Positions 8,149-17,337 of a DNA stretch of 64,000 nt are shown here, piece after piece (the first letter of the stretch is position 1; each line of letters opens with the position of its first letter). The notes beneath the pieces were generated by a model, which saw only the letters and a list, made by a program, of their open reading frames with translations, made no database searches and was not told where the DNA came from. The position numbers were made by a program, and so were the translations under genes. Location: NCBI RefSeq assembly GCF_014207095.1, contig NZ_JACHBG010000002.1, positions 310,001-374,000 of the forward strand, in the 5' to 3' direction. Origin of the DNA: Martinezella lusitana (GTDB lineage: Bacteria > Pseudomonadota > Alphaproteobacteria > Rhizobiales > Rhizobiaceae).

Positions 8149-9603
8149 TCAGTGCCCGCCGAGGCTCTCTTCCGGTGATTTGCGGCGGTGGCCGCTGATT
8201 TCCGAGCCGGCGGTGCGGGAGAAGCTGGCGTTCCAGATGACTGCGAGGAGTGCAATCGCGGTGACGACGATGAAGGCGACGGAGAAGTCGGCCATCTCGG
8301 GCTTCGCATGGCCAAGGAACTGCGTCGAGCCATGCAGCGCAAGGGCGGCGACGCAGATGCCGAGCGAAAGCATCAGCTGCTGGAAGGTCGAGTAGAAGCT
8401 GGTCGCGATGCTCATGCGGTCGCGCTCGATTTCGTCATAGGCGATCGTGTTGTAAGCCGTGAACTGGAACGACATGAAGAAGCCGCAGAAGAACAGGATC
8501 ACGAAGATGACGGGCAGCGGCCAGTCCGGCTTGAAGATGGAGCACAGGCCGTAGCCGAGCGTGCCGATGAGACCGAAGATAATGAGCGCGGTTCGGAAGC
8601 CGAGCGTGCGTAAAATGCGAACCTGGAAAGGCTTCATCGCCATCGAGCCGAGTGCGGTCGCGATCGCGATCTGGCCGGCAGCGGCGGCCGAAAGCCCAAA
8701 GCCGAGCTGAAGCATCAGCGGGATCAAGAAGGGGTGAGCGCCCTGGCTGATGCGTGTCAGCGAACCTGCGATGACGGAGGTGCGGAATGTCGGCACCTTC
8801 ATCAAAGAGAAGTCCATGATCGGCGAGGGATGCTTGCGGGCATGGCGCAGATAGGCGATGCCGAACAGGAGGCCGATGGAGATCAGGAATATGGCGAGAT
8901 AGCCTTCGCCTTCACGGCTCGACATTTCGAAGCCGAAGAGCAGCGATCCGAGCGAAATGCCCGACAGGATGAAGCCCGAAAGATCGAAGCGGCCGGTGCG
9001 CGGGCCTTTGACCTCCTCGATGAACATCGTCACGAGGATAAAGCCGATGATACCAATCGGCACGTTGATATAGAAGATCCAGCGCCAGTCGAGATAGGTC
9101 ACGAACATGCCGCCGACCGGCGGCCCGAGGATGGGGCCGACAAGCGCGGGGATCAGCAGCCACGACATAGCGTTGACCATGTCCTTGCGGGCGACGCTGC
9201 GCATCAGCACGAGACGGCCGATCGGCAGCATCATGGCGCCGCCGAGCCCTTGTAGAAGCCGGGCAAGGACAAGGAAGAACAGGTTCGGTGCTTGCGCGCA
9301 CAAAAGCGAGCCGAGAACGAAAACCGCGATGGCGGATCGGAAGACAGTGCGCGACCCGAAGCGGTCTGCAATGGCGCCGCTGGCGGGAATGAAGATTGCG
9401 AGGCTGAGGAGGTAGGATGTCAGCGAGATACTCATGGCCGGCGCGCTGACGCCGAAGTCTCTTGCCATGGTCGGAAGGGCTGTTGCGAGCACGGTCGCGT
9501 CTAGCTGTTCCATGAACATCGCACTTGCTACGATAAGTGCTACTACACGAAAATTCGGTGCGGCCCGCCGGGTGGGGGCGGCCTGGAATATCTGATCCGA
9601 CAT
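8149..9603 (-). CDS. MFS drug/metabolite exporter, DHA2 (EmrB/QacA-like) family
   Basis: A 484-residue inner-membrane permease with about 14 hydrophobic segments. It shows the MFS motif A region GAIADRFGSRTVF after helix 2, motif C-like WLLIPALVGPILGPPVGG, and DWRWIFYINVPIG, all typical of the DHA2 drug:H+ antiporter family. The start ATG at 9603 (MSDQIFQAAP) was chosen over an in-frame extension to 9654 because it puts the first helix at the usual distance. No membrane-fusion partner gene is adjacent. It lies upstream of the dioxygenase/hydrolase fusion on the same strand with a 128-base gap; export of quinones or aromatic toxins is only a guess from that neighbourhood. Confidence 0.85.
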   Translation of the reverse strand: MSDQIFQAAPTRRAAPNFRVVALIVASAMFMEQLDATVLATALPTMARDFGVSAPAMSISLTSYLLSLAIFIPASGAIADRFGSRTVFRSAIAVFVLGSLLCAQAPNLFFLVLARLLQGLGGAMMLPIGRLVLMRSVARKDMVNAMSWLLIPALVGPILGPPVGGMFVTYLDWRWIFYINVPIGIIGFILVTMFIEEVKGPRTGRFDLSGFILSGISLGSLLFGFEMSSREGEGYLAIFLISIGLLFGIAYLRHARKHPSPIMDFSLMKVPTFRTSVIAGSLTRISQGAHPFLIPLMLQLGFGLSAAAAGQIAIATALGSMAMKPFQVRILRTLGFRTALIIFGLIGTLGYGLCSIFKPDWPLPVIFVILFFCGFFMSFQFTAYNTIAYDEIERDRMSIATSFYSTFQQLMLSLGICVAALALHGSTQFLGHAKPEMADFSVAFIVVTAIALLAVIWNASFSRTAGSEISGHRRKSPEESLGGH

Positions 9604-9957
9604 TGTCGGGGATCGCTCTCGATGGTGCAGTGGGGTCCGAAGACAGAACCGCAAGTCTGGTCAAGGCCGCGAAGGCCTGTTTGAACGGCGGTTTGTATAC
9701 TCCCGCTCGGCCGCGATGGCCATATCAGAAACCGCAAATCTGATTGATGGGATGAAAAAAATGACACACATAAGCGTGAACGCGGCGGCAGATGAACGCT
9801 AAGTGAATGAATTGCGCGATATCGCGCGGAAATGCTCACGGTTGGTTTTTCAGCGTAAGATAATGTGCTCGTTGCGCGCGATCTTCTCTGCCGAAAAGAC
9901 CGGTGCCGACAAGGGCGGCACCGATCAGGTTCATCGAGTCGGCTGGTGTCTGGCGGT
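9604..9957. other. Intergenic region (354 bases), no gene seen
   Basis: It separates the exporter gene (start at 9603) from the end of the gamma-glutamyltransferase gene (9958), both on the minus strand. It must contain the exporter promoter. A hairpin at its right edge is listed as a candidate terminator. Open frames crossing it lack ribosome sites and overlap genes on both sides. Confidence 0.5.
9901..9923 (-). terminator. Candidate terminator hairpin after gamma-glutamyltransferase
   Basis: CGGTGCCG (9901-9908) and CGGCACCG (9916-9923) form a perfect eight-pair stem with a seven-base loop. On the minus strand it is followed by GTCTTTTC, only a weak T-run, 34 bases after the stop codon. 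Confidence 0.5.
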
Positions 9958-11700
9958 TCAGTAGCCGGCGGCCAGTCCGGAGCCGGCGCGGCTGTCCATG
10001 GCGCCGTTGTAGCGGGCACCGCCGCCCTTGGCGATGTCGCTCAGGCTCTTGCCGCCGACGAGGATGCCGGCCGACTGACCCCAGATCGGCCAGTCATTGT
10101 CGACCTGAACGGTGTAGCCCATGCCGGCGAGTACCTTGACCGTGTCAGGTGAAAGCGCATGCGGCTCCATGTAGACTTTATCCGGCAGCCATTGATGATG
10201 GATGCGCGGTGCGTCGATCGCTTCCTGGATGTTCATGCCGAAATCGACGACGTTGATGATTGCCTCGAGCGTGATGGTGATGATGCGCGAGCCGCCGGGG
10301 CTGCCGATCACCATGAAGGGCTTTCCGTCCTTGGCGATGATGGTCGGGCTCATGGACGAAAGCGGTGTCTTCTTCGGCTCGATGGCATTGGCCTCGCCCT
10401 GCACCAAGCCATAGAGATTGGGAACGCCGGGCTTGGAGGTGAAATCGTCCATCTCGTTGTTCAAGAGGATACCCGTGCCGGGCGCGACGACGCCGGCGCC
10501 GAAGGAGCCATTCAGCGTGTAGGTGACTGCGACGGCATTGCCGTCATTGTCGATGATCGAATAATGCGTGGTTTCGTGACTTTCGCCGAGGCCCTTGGGC
10601 ATCAGGTCCTTCGAGACCCCGGCTCTATAGGGGTCGATGTCGTCACGGATCGTCTTGGCGTAGTCCTTGTCCAACAGCTTACTGACAGGGTTCTTGACGA
10701 AATCCGGGTCGCCGAGCGCGGAATTGCGGTCGACATAGGCGTAGCGCATGGCTTCGACCATGACATGCACGGTTTCGGCCGAGCCGTAGCCGGTATAGGA
10801 GAGCGGATATCCCTCAAGCACATTGAGGATTTCGCAGATGATGACGCCACCCGAGGAGGGCGGCGGCGAGGAAATGATCTGGTAGCCGCGATAATCGCAC
10901 TTCACTGGGTCGAGTTCGCGGACCTTGTATTGCTCGAAATCCTGGTTGGCGAGAATGCCGCCCTTGTCCTGGCTTGCTTTGACGATGGCATTGGCAACCG
11001 GTCCCTTGTAAAGACCATCCGGCCCCTGATCGGAGATGCTGGAGAGAGCGTTGCCAAGGTCCGGCTGGGTCAGCTTGTCACCCGTCGCGAAAGGTTTCCC
11101 GTCCGACTTGGTGAAGATCGCGGCGGTTGCCGGGTCGCGGGAAAGCCAATCCTTGCCCTCGTTCAGTTCGGCGGCATCGGCCTGGTTCAGCGTGAAGCCT
11201 TCCTTAGCGTAACGAATGGCCGGTGCGATGAGATCCTGGCGGGATTTCGTGCCGTATTTCTCGCGGGCGGTCTCGAAACCCATGACCGAGCCGGGAACGC
11301 CGACGGCGAGATAGCCATCCGTGCTTGCGCCTTTGACGATGTTACCCTTATCGTCGAGATACATGTCCTTCTTGGCGGCCTGCGGCGCGCGCTCGCGGAA
11401 ATCGAGGAAAGTCGTCTTGCCGTCCCGCATTCTGATGGTCATGAAGCCGCCACCGCCGATATTGCCGGCAGTCGGGTAGACCACCGCCAATGCATAGCCC
11501 ACGGCGACAGCCGCATCGACGGCGTTGCCGCCACTTTTCAGCACTTCGACGCCGACATCGGTGGCGAGATGCTGCGCCGTGACGACCATGCCATGTTCGG
11601 CCTCGACCGGCGGCGGTGCGGCGGCTCTGGCTGTTACCGAGAAAAGGGCAAAGGTGATCAAGGTCACCGACGAAATCGCTCGATGGCGGAAATGGCGCAT
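9958..11700 (-). CDS. ggt: Gamma-glutamyltransferase (glutathione hydrolase), periplasmic
   Basis: This enzyme cleaves the gamma-glutamyl bond of glutathione and related amides. The 580-residue precursor has a signal peptide (about residues 1-25, ending TARAAA). The autoprocessing site is HETTHYSIID: the first Thr of TTH becomes the N-terminal nucleophile of the small subunit. GNAVAVTYTLNGSFGAG follows, as in E. coli Ggt. Other family segments are GGNAVDAAVAVGYAL and FREAP-like LDFRERAPQAA. Of three consecutive ATG codons at 11706-11698, the third (11700) is best spaced, seven bases, from GGGAGG. It is a single-gene unit and could supply glutamate and Cys-Gly from extracellular glutathione. 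Confidence 0.93.
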   Translation of the reverse strand: MRHFRHRAISSVTLITFALFSVTARAAAPPPVEAEHGMVVTAQHLATDVGVEVLKSGGNAVDAAVAVGYALAVVYPTAGNIGGGGFMTIRMRDGKTTFLDFRERAPQAAKKDMYLDDKGNIVKGASTDGYLAVGVPGSVMGFETAREKYGTKSRQDLIAPAIRYAKEGFTLNQADAAELNEGKDWLSRDPATAAIFTKSDGKPFATGDKLTQPDLGNALSSISDQGPDGLYKGPVANAIVKASQDKGGILANQDFEQYKVRELDPVKCDYRGYQIISSPPPSSGGVIICEILNVLEGYPLSYTGYGSAETVHVMVEAMRYAYVDRNSALGDPDFVKNPVSKLLDKDYAKTIRDDIDPYRAGVSKDLMPKGLGESHETTHYSIIDNDGNAVAVTYTLNGSFGAGVVAPGTGILLNNEMDDFTSKPGVPNLYGLVQGEANAIEPKKTPLSSMSPTIIAKDGKPFMVIGSPGGSRIITITLEAIINVVDFGMNIQEAIDAPRIHHQWLPDKVYMEPHALSPDTVKVLAGMGYTVQVDNDWPIWGQSAGILVGGKSLSDIAKGGGARYNGAMDSRAGSGLAAGY

Positions 11701-12023
11701 CATCATGCCTCCCGTTACTGGTTTTGGAACGAAGCCCACCCTTGAAATGGTGCCTCGCCTGGAAATAGCGATATCCGCAGTTGCAAGTTTTCGAAGGTGC
11801 CCTGGCGATATAAGTCGGCAACCGATTGACGGAGCTTTTGCTGCCAACAGCGAATTTGCGGCCGAGGGACTGTAGATTGCGCAAATGTGAGGGGTGGATT
11901 GGTTCCAGTTTTCCCGCGACGCGTGGGCGATCAACGGCCTTGGGCCTGTAACATTTCTTTTATTAGTTGAATCTACTTTATGGCATCTTCGGGCGAGGCA
12001 AGTGTATTGCGTTGGGGGTGTTG
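11701..12023. other. Divergent intergenic region (323 bases), no gene seen
   Basis: It lies between the start of the gamma-glutamyltransferase gene (minus) and the small Cys-rich gene at 12024 (plus). Apart from an AT-rich stretch near 11950-11985 that may hold the promoter of the small gene, I see no repeat, hairpin or coding signal. Confidence 0.45.
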
Positions 12024-12206
12024 ATGGCCGTTACGAAGCTTGAGCGATGGAAAAGCGAGCGCAAGGCGCAGGTCAAGCCGCTCGTGGTTTCTCAGAAGAC
12101 GCATGTCGTGGAAATCGAGTGCAGCCATTGCCACCGGCACTTTTTCCGTTGGTCGTCGATGGCCGCAGCCTATTGGCGCTGCGACGATTGCAGCACCATC
12201 GCCTGA
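12024..12206 (+). CDS. Small putative zinc-ribbon protein (60 aa)
   Basis: A 60-residue basic protein with two Cys pairs: CSHC at about residues 33-36 and CDDC at about 53-56, 16 residues apart, resembling a treble-clef or zinc-ribbon metal site. The first half is Lys/Arg-rich (KLERWKSERKAQVK). The ATG at 12024 follows GGGGGTG; an upstream in-frame ATG at 11967 is less likely. The four conserved-looking Cys and normal codon use argue that it is real, but its function is unknown. Confidence 0.5.
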   Translation: MAVTKLERWKSERKAQVKPLVVSQKTHVVEIECSHCHRHFFRWSSMAAAYWRCDDCSTIA

Positions 12207-12224
12207 GCGCGTCCGCTGGGCGGC

Positions 12225-13490
12225 CTATAGAATCAGAATGGCGCGGAAATCGTTGACATTCGTTCCGGTTGGGCCGGGTACGAAGAGATCATCGATTGCG
12301 TTGAACGCCGTCCAGGCGTCATTGTTTGCCAACATCTCTGCGGGAACCAGCCCGGCCGCGCGAAGCCGTGCCACTGTGCCTGCATCGGCAAAGGCACCGG
12401 CATTGTCCTCGCTGCCGTCTATGCCATCCGTGTCGGCCGCCATGGCGTGAATGCCGGTGTGGCCGTCAATGTCGATGGCGAGCGACAGAAGGAATTCCGA
12501 GTTTCGCCCACCCTTGCCCTTGCCTTTCAGCGTCACCGTCGTCTCCCCGCCGGAAAGCAGCACGATCGGCTTGGCGAAGGGGCGGTTGCGATGCAGCACT
12601 TCGCGGGCGATGGCGGCGTGGACATGGGCGGCCTCGCGGGCTTCGCCTTCGATGGCATCGGAGAAGATAGCTGCTTCTATTCCGGCGGCGCGGGCCACCT
12701 CGGCTGCTGCCTCCAGCGAGACCCCGGCCGATGCGATGAGATGAACCTCATTGCCGGCAAAGCGTGGATTGTCCCGGCGCGGTGCATCCGCTCCGGGCTT
12801 TTCGATATGGGCGAGAACGGCTGACGGCAACTCGATGCGGTAGAGGCGGATAAGATCGAGGGCCTCGGTGCGGGTGCCGGCACCCGGCACGGTCGGGCCG
12901 GATGCGACCAGGGCCGGATCGTCGCCGGGAATGTCCGAAACGACGAGCGAGACGACCTTGGCAGGGTAGGCTGCTGCCGCGAGCCGGCCGCCCTTGATGG
13001 TCGACAGGTGCTTGCGAATGACATTCATTGCGGAGATGGGGGCGCCGGAGGCGAGCAGCGCCTTGTTGACGGCGATCTCGTCTGCGAGGCTGAGCGTGCC
13101 GGCGGGCGAGGGTAAGAGGGCCGAGCCACCACCCGATATCAGGGCGATCACCAGATCATCTGCGGTCAGGCCCTCGACAAGCTTGAGCAGCAGGCGGGAG
13201 GCGGTAAGTCCCGCTTCATCCGGCACCGGATGGGCAGCTTCGATGATCTCGATCTGGCGGCAGGGGGCCGAAAAGCCGTATCGTGTCACCACCAGGCCTT
13301 CCAGCGGGCCATCCCAGCATTGTTCCAGCGCTGCCGCCATCTGGGCCGAACCCTTGCCGGCGCCGATGACGATCGTCCGGCCTTTCGGCTTTTTCGGCAG
13401 ATGGGCGCGGATGCCGGTCAGCGGATCGGCGGCGCGCACGGCGGCATCGAACAGAGAGATCAGGAAGGCGCGGGGATCGGAAACGGTCAT
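12225..13490 (-). CDS. Glycerate 2-kinase (MOFRL family, GckA/TtuD-like)
   Basis: A 421-residue cytosolic enzyme of the DUF4147-MOFRL type, which phosphorylates D-glycerate at O2 using ATP; older annotations call it hydroxypyruvate reductase TtuD. The N-terminal domain has TIVIGAGKGSAQMA and LVIALISGGGSALL, and the C-terminal MOFRL domain has LLSGGETTVTLKGKGKGG followed by NSEFLLSLAIDID. These are the signature Gly-rich segments. It starts at the ATG at 13490 with only a weak ribosome site. It stands alone between the small Cys-rich gene and the OsmC gene. Glycerate could arise from tartrate, glyoxylate or serine pathways not present in this window. Confidence 0.88.
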   Translation of the reverse strand: MTVSDPRAFLISLFDAAVRAADPLTGIRAHLPKKPKGRTIVIGAGKGSAQMAAALEQCWDGPLEGLVVTRYGFSAPCRQIEIIEAAHPVPDEAGLTASRLLLKLVEGLTADDLVIALISGGGSALLPSPAGTLSLADEIAVNKALLASGAPISAMNVIRKHLSTIKGGRLAAAAYPAKVVSLVVSDIPGDDPALVASGPTVPGAGTRTEALDLIRLYRIELPSAVLAHIEKPGADAPRRDNPRFAGNEVHLIASAGVSLEAAAEVARAAGIEAAIFSDAIEGEAREAAHVHAAIAREVLHRNRPFAKPIVLLSGGETTVTLKGKGKGGRNSEFLLSLAIDIDGHTGIHAMAADTDGIDGSEDNAGAFADAGTVARLRAAGLVPAEMLANNDAWTAFNAIDDLFVPGPTGTNVNDFRAILIL

Positions 13491-13642
13491 ATCGAAACTG
13501 CCTGTCTTGCGATGATCTTGTAACCATTTGGTGGCTTAACTGTTTTGAAGACGCAAGGGGTAGGAACTGCAATTGTGTCCCGCGCGATGAATCCCTATGT
13601 AGAGGGAAAGGGTTTCACGCTGTTATTGCAAGGATTTTCGAA

Positions 13643-14071
13643 ATGGCCGAACTGAAAGTGAAGACGAGGCAGACGGGTGCTACTGCAACGGTTGGCCGCA
13701 CCGGTTTTCCACATGTGACCTCGGTGACCGGCGGTGAGATCGACATCGTTACCTCGCCGTCGCAGCCGGGGTTCAATCCGCTCGACCTGCTCTATTCGTC
13801 GCTGTCCGCCTGCCTGGTCTTGAGCGCCCGCATGGCAGCCAGCAGCCTTGGCGTGCTCGACAAGCTCACCGAAGTCACCGCCGTCGTGACAGGCGAAAAG
13901 GCCACCGAAGGCCTTTCCCGCGTCGAGAAGTTCAACATCGCCTTCACCATCAAGGGCGATTTTAGCGACGAGGTGCGCAACGCGATCGCGCATGCCGCCG
14001 AAGACGAGATCTGCACGGTCAGCAACACGATCCGCGGCAATCCGCAGTTTTCGACGACGATTTCTGGGTAA
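13643..14071 (+). CDS. OsmC/Ohr-family thiol peroxidase-like protein
   Basis: A 142-residue OsmC-fold protein. The two redox Cys positions are filled: the first in SSLSACLVLSARM (about 57) and the second in EDEICTVSNTI (about 123), matching OsmC/YhfA-type peroxidases that reduce organic hydroperoxides. The YhfA-like spacing and short length suggest the general OsmC branch rather than Ohr. It is a single gene with a convergent neighbour; a long palindromic intergenic repeat follows its stop by about 20 bases. Confidence 0.85.
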   Translation: MAELKVKTRQTGATATVGRTGFPHVTSVTGGEIDIVTSPSQPGFNPLDLLYSSLSACLVLSARMAASSLGVLDKLTEVTAVVTGEKATEGLSRVEKFNIAFTIKGDFSDEVRNAIAHAAEDEICTVSNTIRGNPQFSTTISG

Positions 14072-14091
14072 CTTTGGAGTAGGTGGCGAGA

Positions 14092-14247
14092 GCCCCTCAT
14101 CCGCCCTGTCGGGCACCTTCTCCCCGTTTTGACGGGGAGAAGGGGATAGCGGCGCTATCACCGTTCCCTCTTTCAGCGCTGAGTAAGGCGAGGACACAGA
14201 GGTCATTCCCTCTCCCCGCGTGCGGGGAGAAGGCTAGGGTGAGGGGC
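14092..14247. repeat. Rhizobial intergenic mosaic palindrome, copy 1
   Basis: The element is bounded by GCCCCTCATCC and its inverted form GGGTGAGGGGC. It contains two internal hairpins built on CCTTCTCCCCG...CGGGGAGAAGG (about 14116-14143 and 14207-14233). It sits between convergent genes. It closely matches the copy at 35921-36089 and resembles the RIME class of elements known from Rhizobium. RNA from either strand could fold strongly and act as a transcript end. Confidence 0.88.
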
Positions 14248-14252
14248 CTTCG

Positions 14253-14795
14253 CTATTTCGCCGGAAACTCAAATCCTTCGAGATAAGGCCCAAGCTCCGG
14301 ATCGATATCCACCTTCACAGCATTGTTGTAGATCGCAGTCGCGATCATGATCCCCGCGAAAGCCACGAGATTGGCAAGGGTCGGCTCGTCGTAGCGGGCT
14401 TTCAGCCGTGCCCAGACGTCTTCGGGAATCGCGTTTGAATCCCTGACGATTGCCTTGCCGAAATCGATCAGCAGGGCTTCGTCTTCCGTCGGTACGATCG
14501 TTTCCGGCGTCAGGCCGGCATTGATCAGCGCACGTCGGAAGAAGCCGACCGGGATAATCGAGCGGCATTCGATCGCGATGGCTTGGCAAAGCAGCCAGAC
14601 GCCGCGATCGTCCAGCGCCGGGCGCAGTTCCTCGCGCAGAGGAAACCATTCCGCATAGATGCGATGCGCCACCGGCGAATGCAGCAATGTCCGCTTCATG
14701 TTCGTCATGCGGCCGCGCAGCTGCACTTCGCGGTCATGCTCGGCGCGCACGGCGTCCGAAGCGGTTTCGTAGTCGATCGGGGTAATATGGCTCAT
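14253..14795 (-). CDS. CMD/AhpD-fold protein lacking the redox CxxC
   Basis: A 180-residue protein with the helical architecture of carboxymuconolactone-decarboxylase-like proteins (RMTNMKRTLLHSPVAHRIY; AIAIECRSIIPVGFFRRAL). At the position of the AhpD CxxC motif there is only one Cys (IECRSIIP), so a thiol-peroxidase mechanism is unlikely. It is 24 bases downstream of the LLM monooxygenase gene on the same strand and is probably co-transcribed. That pairing suggests that it handles or isomerises the product of the monooxygenase. Start ATG at 14795 with AAGAGAA upstream. Confidence 0.72.
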   Translation of the reverse strand: MSHITPIDYETASDAVRAEHDREVQLRGRMTNMKRTLLHSPVAHRIYAEWFPLREELRPALDDRGVWLLCQAIAIECRSIIPVGFFRRALINAGLTPETIVPTEDEALLIDFGKAIVRDSNAIPEDVWARLKARYDEPTLANLVAFAGIMIATAIYNNAVKVDIDPELGPYLEGFEFPAK

Positions 14796-14819
14796 GTTAT
14801 TCTCTTGTGATGGGCTCTC

Positions 14820-16166
14820 TTATTGCGCGGCTTCAGCGGTAGCCTTGAAGAAGCGGTTTTCCGGGCGCGGCAGGCCGAGGTGTTCGCGCAATGTCGTGCC
14901 TTCGTATTCGCGGCGGAAGATGCCGCGACGCTGAAGCTCTGGAACAAGACGGGTCGTCACGTCAAGCAGGCCTTGCGGCAGGAAGGGGAAGACGACGTTG
15001 AAACCGTCGGAGCCTTCCTCGTGCAACCACTGCTCCATCTCGTCGGCGATGCCCTGCGGCGTGCCGACGAAGGCGAGGCCGGCATAGCCGCCGAGGCGCT
15101 GGGCTAGCTGGCGCACGGTGAGCTTTTCGGCTTCGGCAAGGGCGATGACGCGTTCGCGGCCGCTCTTGCTTGCATTGGTTTCAGGCGTTTCCGGCAGCGG
15201 GCCATCCGGATCGAACTTGGAGGCATCGTGTCCGAGCGCGATCGACAGGGAAGCGATGGCGCTGTCGTAATGGACGAGGCTATCGAGCTTCGCCCGCTTG
15301 GCCTTCGCCTCTTCGACGGTATCGCCGACGACAATAAAGGCGGCGGGCAAAATCTTCAGGTGATCCGGGTCGCGGCCGATTGCCTTCATCCGCCCCTTGA
15401 TATCGGCAAAGATCGACTTGCCATCGGTGAGATCGCGGGGAGCTGCAAAGACCGCCTCCGCCATTTCGGCGGCAAGCTGGCGGCCGGCATCCGATTGCCC
15501 GGCCTGCACGATGACGGGCCAGCCTTGCGGCGGGCGGGCGATGTTGAGCGGGCCGCGAACGCTAAGCTCTTCGCCCTTGTGCCCAAGCACATGCATCCGC
15601 TCGGGATCGAAGAAGATGCCGCTTTCGGCGTCGTGGATGAAGGCGTCGTCCGCAAAACTGTCCCAGAGGCCGGTGACGACATCGTAGAATTCGCGGGCGC
15701 GATGGTAGCGCTCGCCATGTTCCATATGCTCGTCCAGACCGAAATTAAGGGCGGCATCGGGGTTGGACGTGGTGACGATGTTCCAGCCGGCGCGGCCGCC
15801 GCTGATGTGATCGAGCGAGGCGAAACGGCGGGCAATGTGATAGGGCAGGTCGAAGGTCGTCGAGGCGGTGGCGACCAGACCGATCCTGTCGGTGACGGCG
15901 GCGAGCGCCGAAAGCAGGGTGAAGGGCTCGAAGGAGGTGACGGTCTGGCTGCGCTTCAGCGCCTCGATCGGCATGTTGAGAACCGCCAGATGATCGGCCA
16001 TGAAGAAGGCATCGAATTTCGCCCTTTCCAGCTCCTGAGCGAAGCTCTTGATATGCTGGAAATTGAAGTTGGCGTCCGGATAGGCGCCGGGATAACGCCA
16101 GGCACCGGTATGCAGGCTGACGGGACGCATGAAGGCCCCGAGCTTCAATTGCTTCTGTTCGGTCAT
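14820..16166 (-). CDS. LLM-class flavin-dependent monooxygenase (NtaA/SnaA/DszA-like)
   Basis: A 448-residue bacterial-luciferase-fold monooxygenase that uses reduced FMN supplied by a separate reductase. The NtaA/SnaA subfamily is recognisable from FNFQHIKSFAQELERAKFDAFFMADH at the N-terminus, the SGGRAGWNIVTTSNPDAALNFG segment with an adjacent HGERYHRAREF, and the C-terminal GTPQGIADEMEQWLHEEGSDG. Family members oxidise nitrilotriacetate, EDTA, sulfones or alkanes; the substrate here cannot be read. No flavin reductase gene is adjacent. The start is the ATG at 16166. It leads a two-gene unit with the CMD-fold gene, downstream of a LysR gene on the same strand. Confidence 0.85.
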   Translation of the reverse strand: MTEQKQLKLGAFMRPVSLHTGAWRYPGAYPDANFNFQHIKSFAQELERAKFDAFFMADHLAVLNMPIEALKRSQTVTSFEPFTLLSALAAVTDRIGLVATASTTFDLPYHIARRFASLDHISGGRAGWNIVTTSNPDAALNFGLDEHMEHGERYHRAREFYDVVTGLWDSFADDAFIHDAESGIFFDPERMHVLGHKGEELSVRGPLNIARPPQGWPVIVQAGQSDAGRQLAAEMAEAVFAAPRDLTDGKSIFADIKGRMKAIGRDPDHLKILPAAFIVVGDTVEEAKAKRAKLDSLVHYDSAIASLSIALGHDASKFDPDGPLPETPETNASKSGRERVIALAEAEKLTVRQLAQRLGGYAGLAFVGTPQGIADEMEQWLHEEGSDGFNVVFPFLPQGLLDVTTRLVPELQRRGIFRREYEGTTLREHLGLPRPENRFFKATAEAAQ

Positions 16167-16303
16167 CGGCTCTCTCTCGAAAATCTTCAGGCTGTCACGA
16201 CGCCGAAACGGCGTCGCGAACGGAATGATGCCCTACGACGTAGGCGTGGTCCTCGCGCATTCAAAGAGCCGATTTCATTTATTTGATCGCTTTCGCGGAA
16301 TAT

Positions 16304-17215
16304 TCATCCGGGCACGGTTTCGGCGCTGTTCTGTCCGGCGAAAACCTTGACCAGCCAGTCTATGAAGACGCGCACTCGCGGCGACAGCTGCCGGCTGCGG
16401 GGATAGAGCATCGAGACAGGCGTTGGTGTCGGCGGGTAGTTCGGAAGGACATGCAGCAACTCGCCCGATCGTAATGCTTCCTCGGCGTGATAGCGCGGAA
16501 CCTGGATCAGGCCGAGGCCGAGTATGGCGGCGGCGAAATAGCTCTCGGCTGCGTTGACGGAAATGGTGGCCGGCAAGGTGATCTCGCGGACCGCGCCGTC
16601 GATCTGGAATTCCAGCGGCAGCAGCCCACCTGTGGCGGACGAACGGAAGCCGACCATCCGGTGGCCATCGAGCCTATCCGGATGAGCCGGCGTGCCGAAA
16701 CGTTCGACATAGGCGGGCGCCGCGAGCGTCACTTCCTCCAGCATCGCGACGCGGCGGCCGATCATGTCGCTATCCTGTAATGTCCCGACTCGCAGCACGC
16801 AGTCGATCCCCTCGCGGATCAGATCGACGAACCGGTCGCCTTCGGTGATCTGCAGTTCGATGTCCGGATAGGTTTCGAGGAAGGAGGGCAGGTTCGGCAG
16901 GACGAAGTGCCGGGCAAGCGTGCCGTGTACGTCGACGCGCAGCACGCCCTTCGGCTTGGCGCCGGCAAAGGCGCCTTCCGCATCCTCGATATCGGAGAGG
17001 ATGCGCAGACAGCGCTGGTAATAGGCCTCGCCGTCGAGTGTCGGGCTGACATGCCGTGTCGTGCGCTGCAGCAGGCGTATGCCAAGCCGAGCCTCGAGCT
17101 GCTTAATCGCATCCGTTACCGTCGATCGAGGCAGGCCGGTATCGTCCGCGGCCAACGTAAAACTGCGCCGTTCGACGACCCGGCAAAACACTCGCATGGC
17201 ATCGAATCTGTCCAT
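16304..17215 (-). CDS. LysR-family transcriptional regulator
   Basis: A 303-residue LTTR. Residues 1-60 form the winged helix (MDRFDAMRVFCRVVERRSF; LPRSTVTDAIKQLEARLG) and residues about 90-300 form the periplasmic-binding-like effector domain. The branch resembles regulators that control a neighbouring oxidoreductase. It is divergent from the SDR genes at 17338 with a 122-base gap, so these are its most likely targets; the monooxygenase pair downstream is another possibility. I chose ATG 17215, which begins MDRFDAM as in many homologues, over an extension to 17230. Confidence 0.85.
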   Translation of the reverse strand: MDRFDAMRVFCRVVERRSFTLAADDTGLPRSTVTDAIKQLEARLGIRLLQRTTRHVSPTLDGEAYYQRCLRILSDIEDAEGAFAGAKPKGVLRVDVHGTLARHFVLPNLPSFLETYPDIELQITEGDRFVDLIREGIDCVLRVGTLQDSDMIGRRVAMLEEVTLAAPAYVERFGTPAHPDRLDGHRMVGFRSSATGGLLPLEFQIDGAVREITLPATISVNAAESYFAAAILGLGLIQVPRYHAEEALRSGELLHVLPNYPPTPTPVSMLYPRSRQLSPRVRVFIDWLVKVFAGQNSAETVPG

Positions 17216-17337
17216 CTTATTTGTTCGCAATTTTCGGATAGTGATGCCGATTAATGGCTGATTATCCGCTGAATGAAAAGGGGCATCTTCTCCTCATCGA
17301 AACGCACTGTGGCGCAAAGCAATGAAGGATGAGGAAA

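Noticed and set aside
10159..11745. Open frame of 528 codons on the plus strand
   Set aside because: Antisense to the gamma-glutamyltransferase gene, whose motifs and signal peptide are clear.
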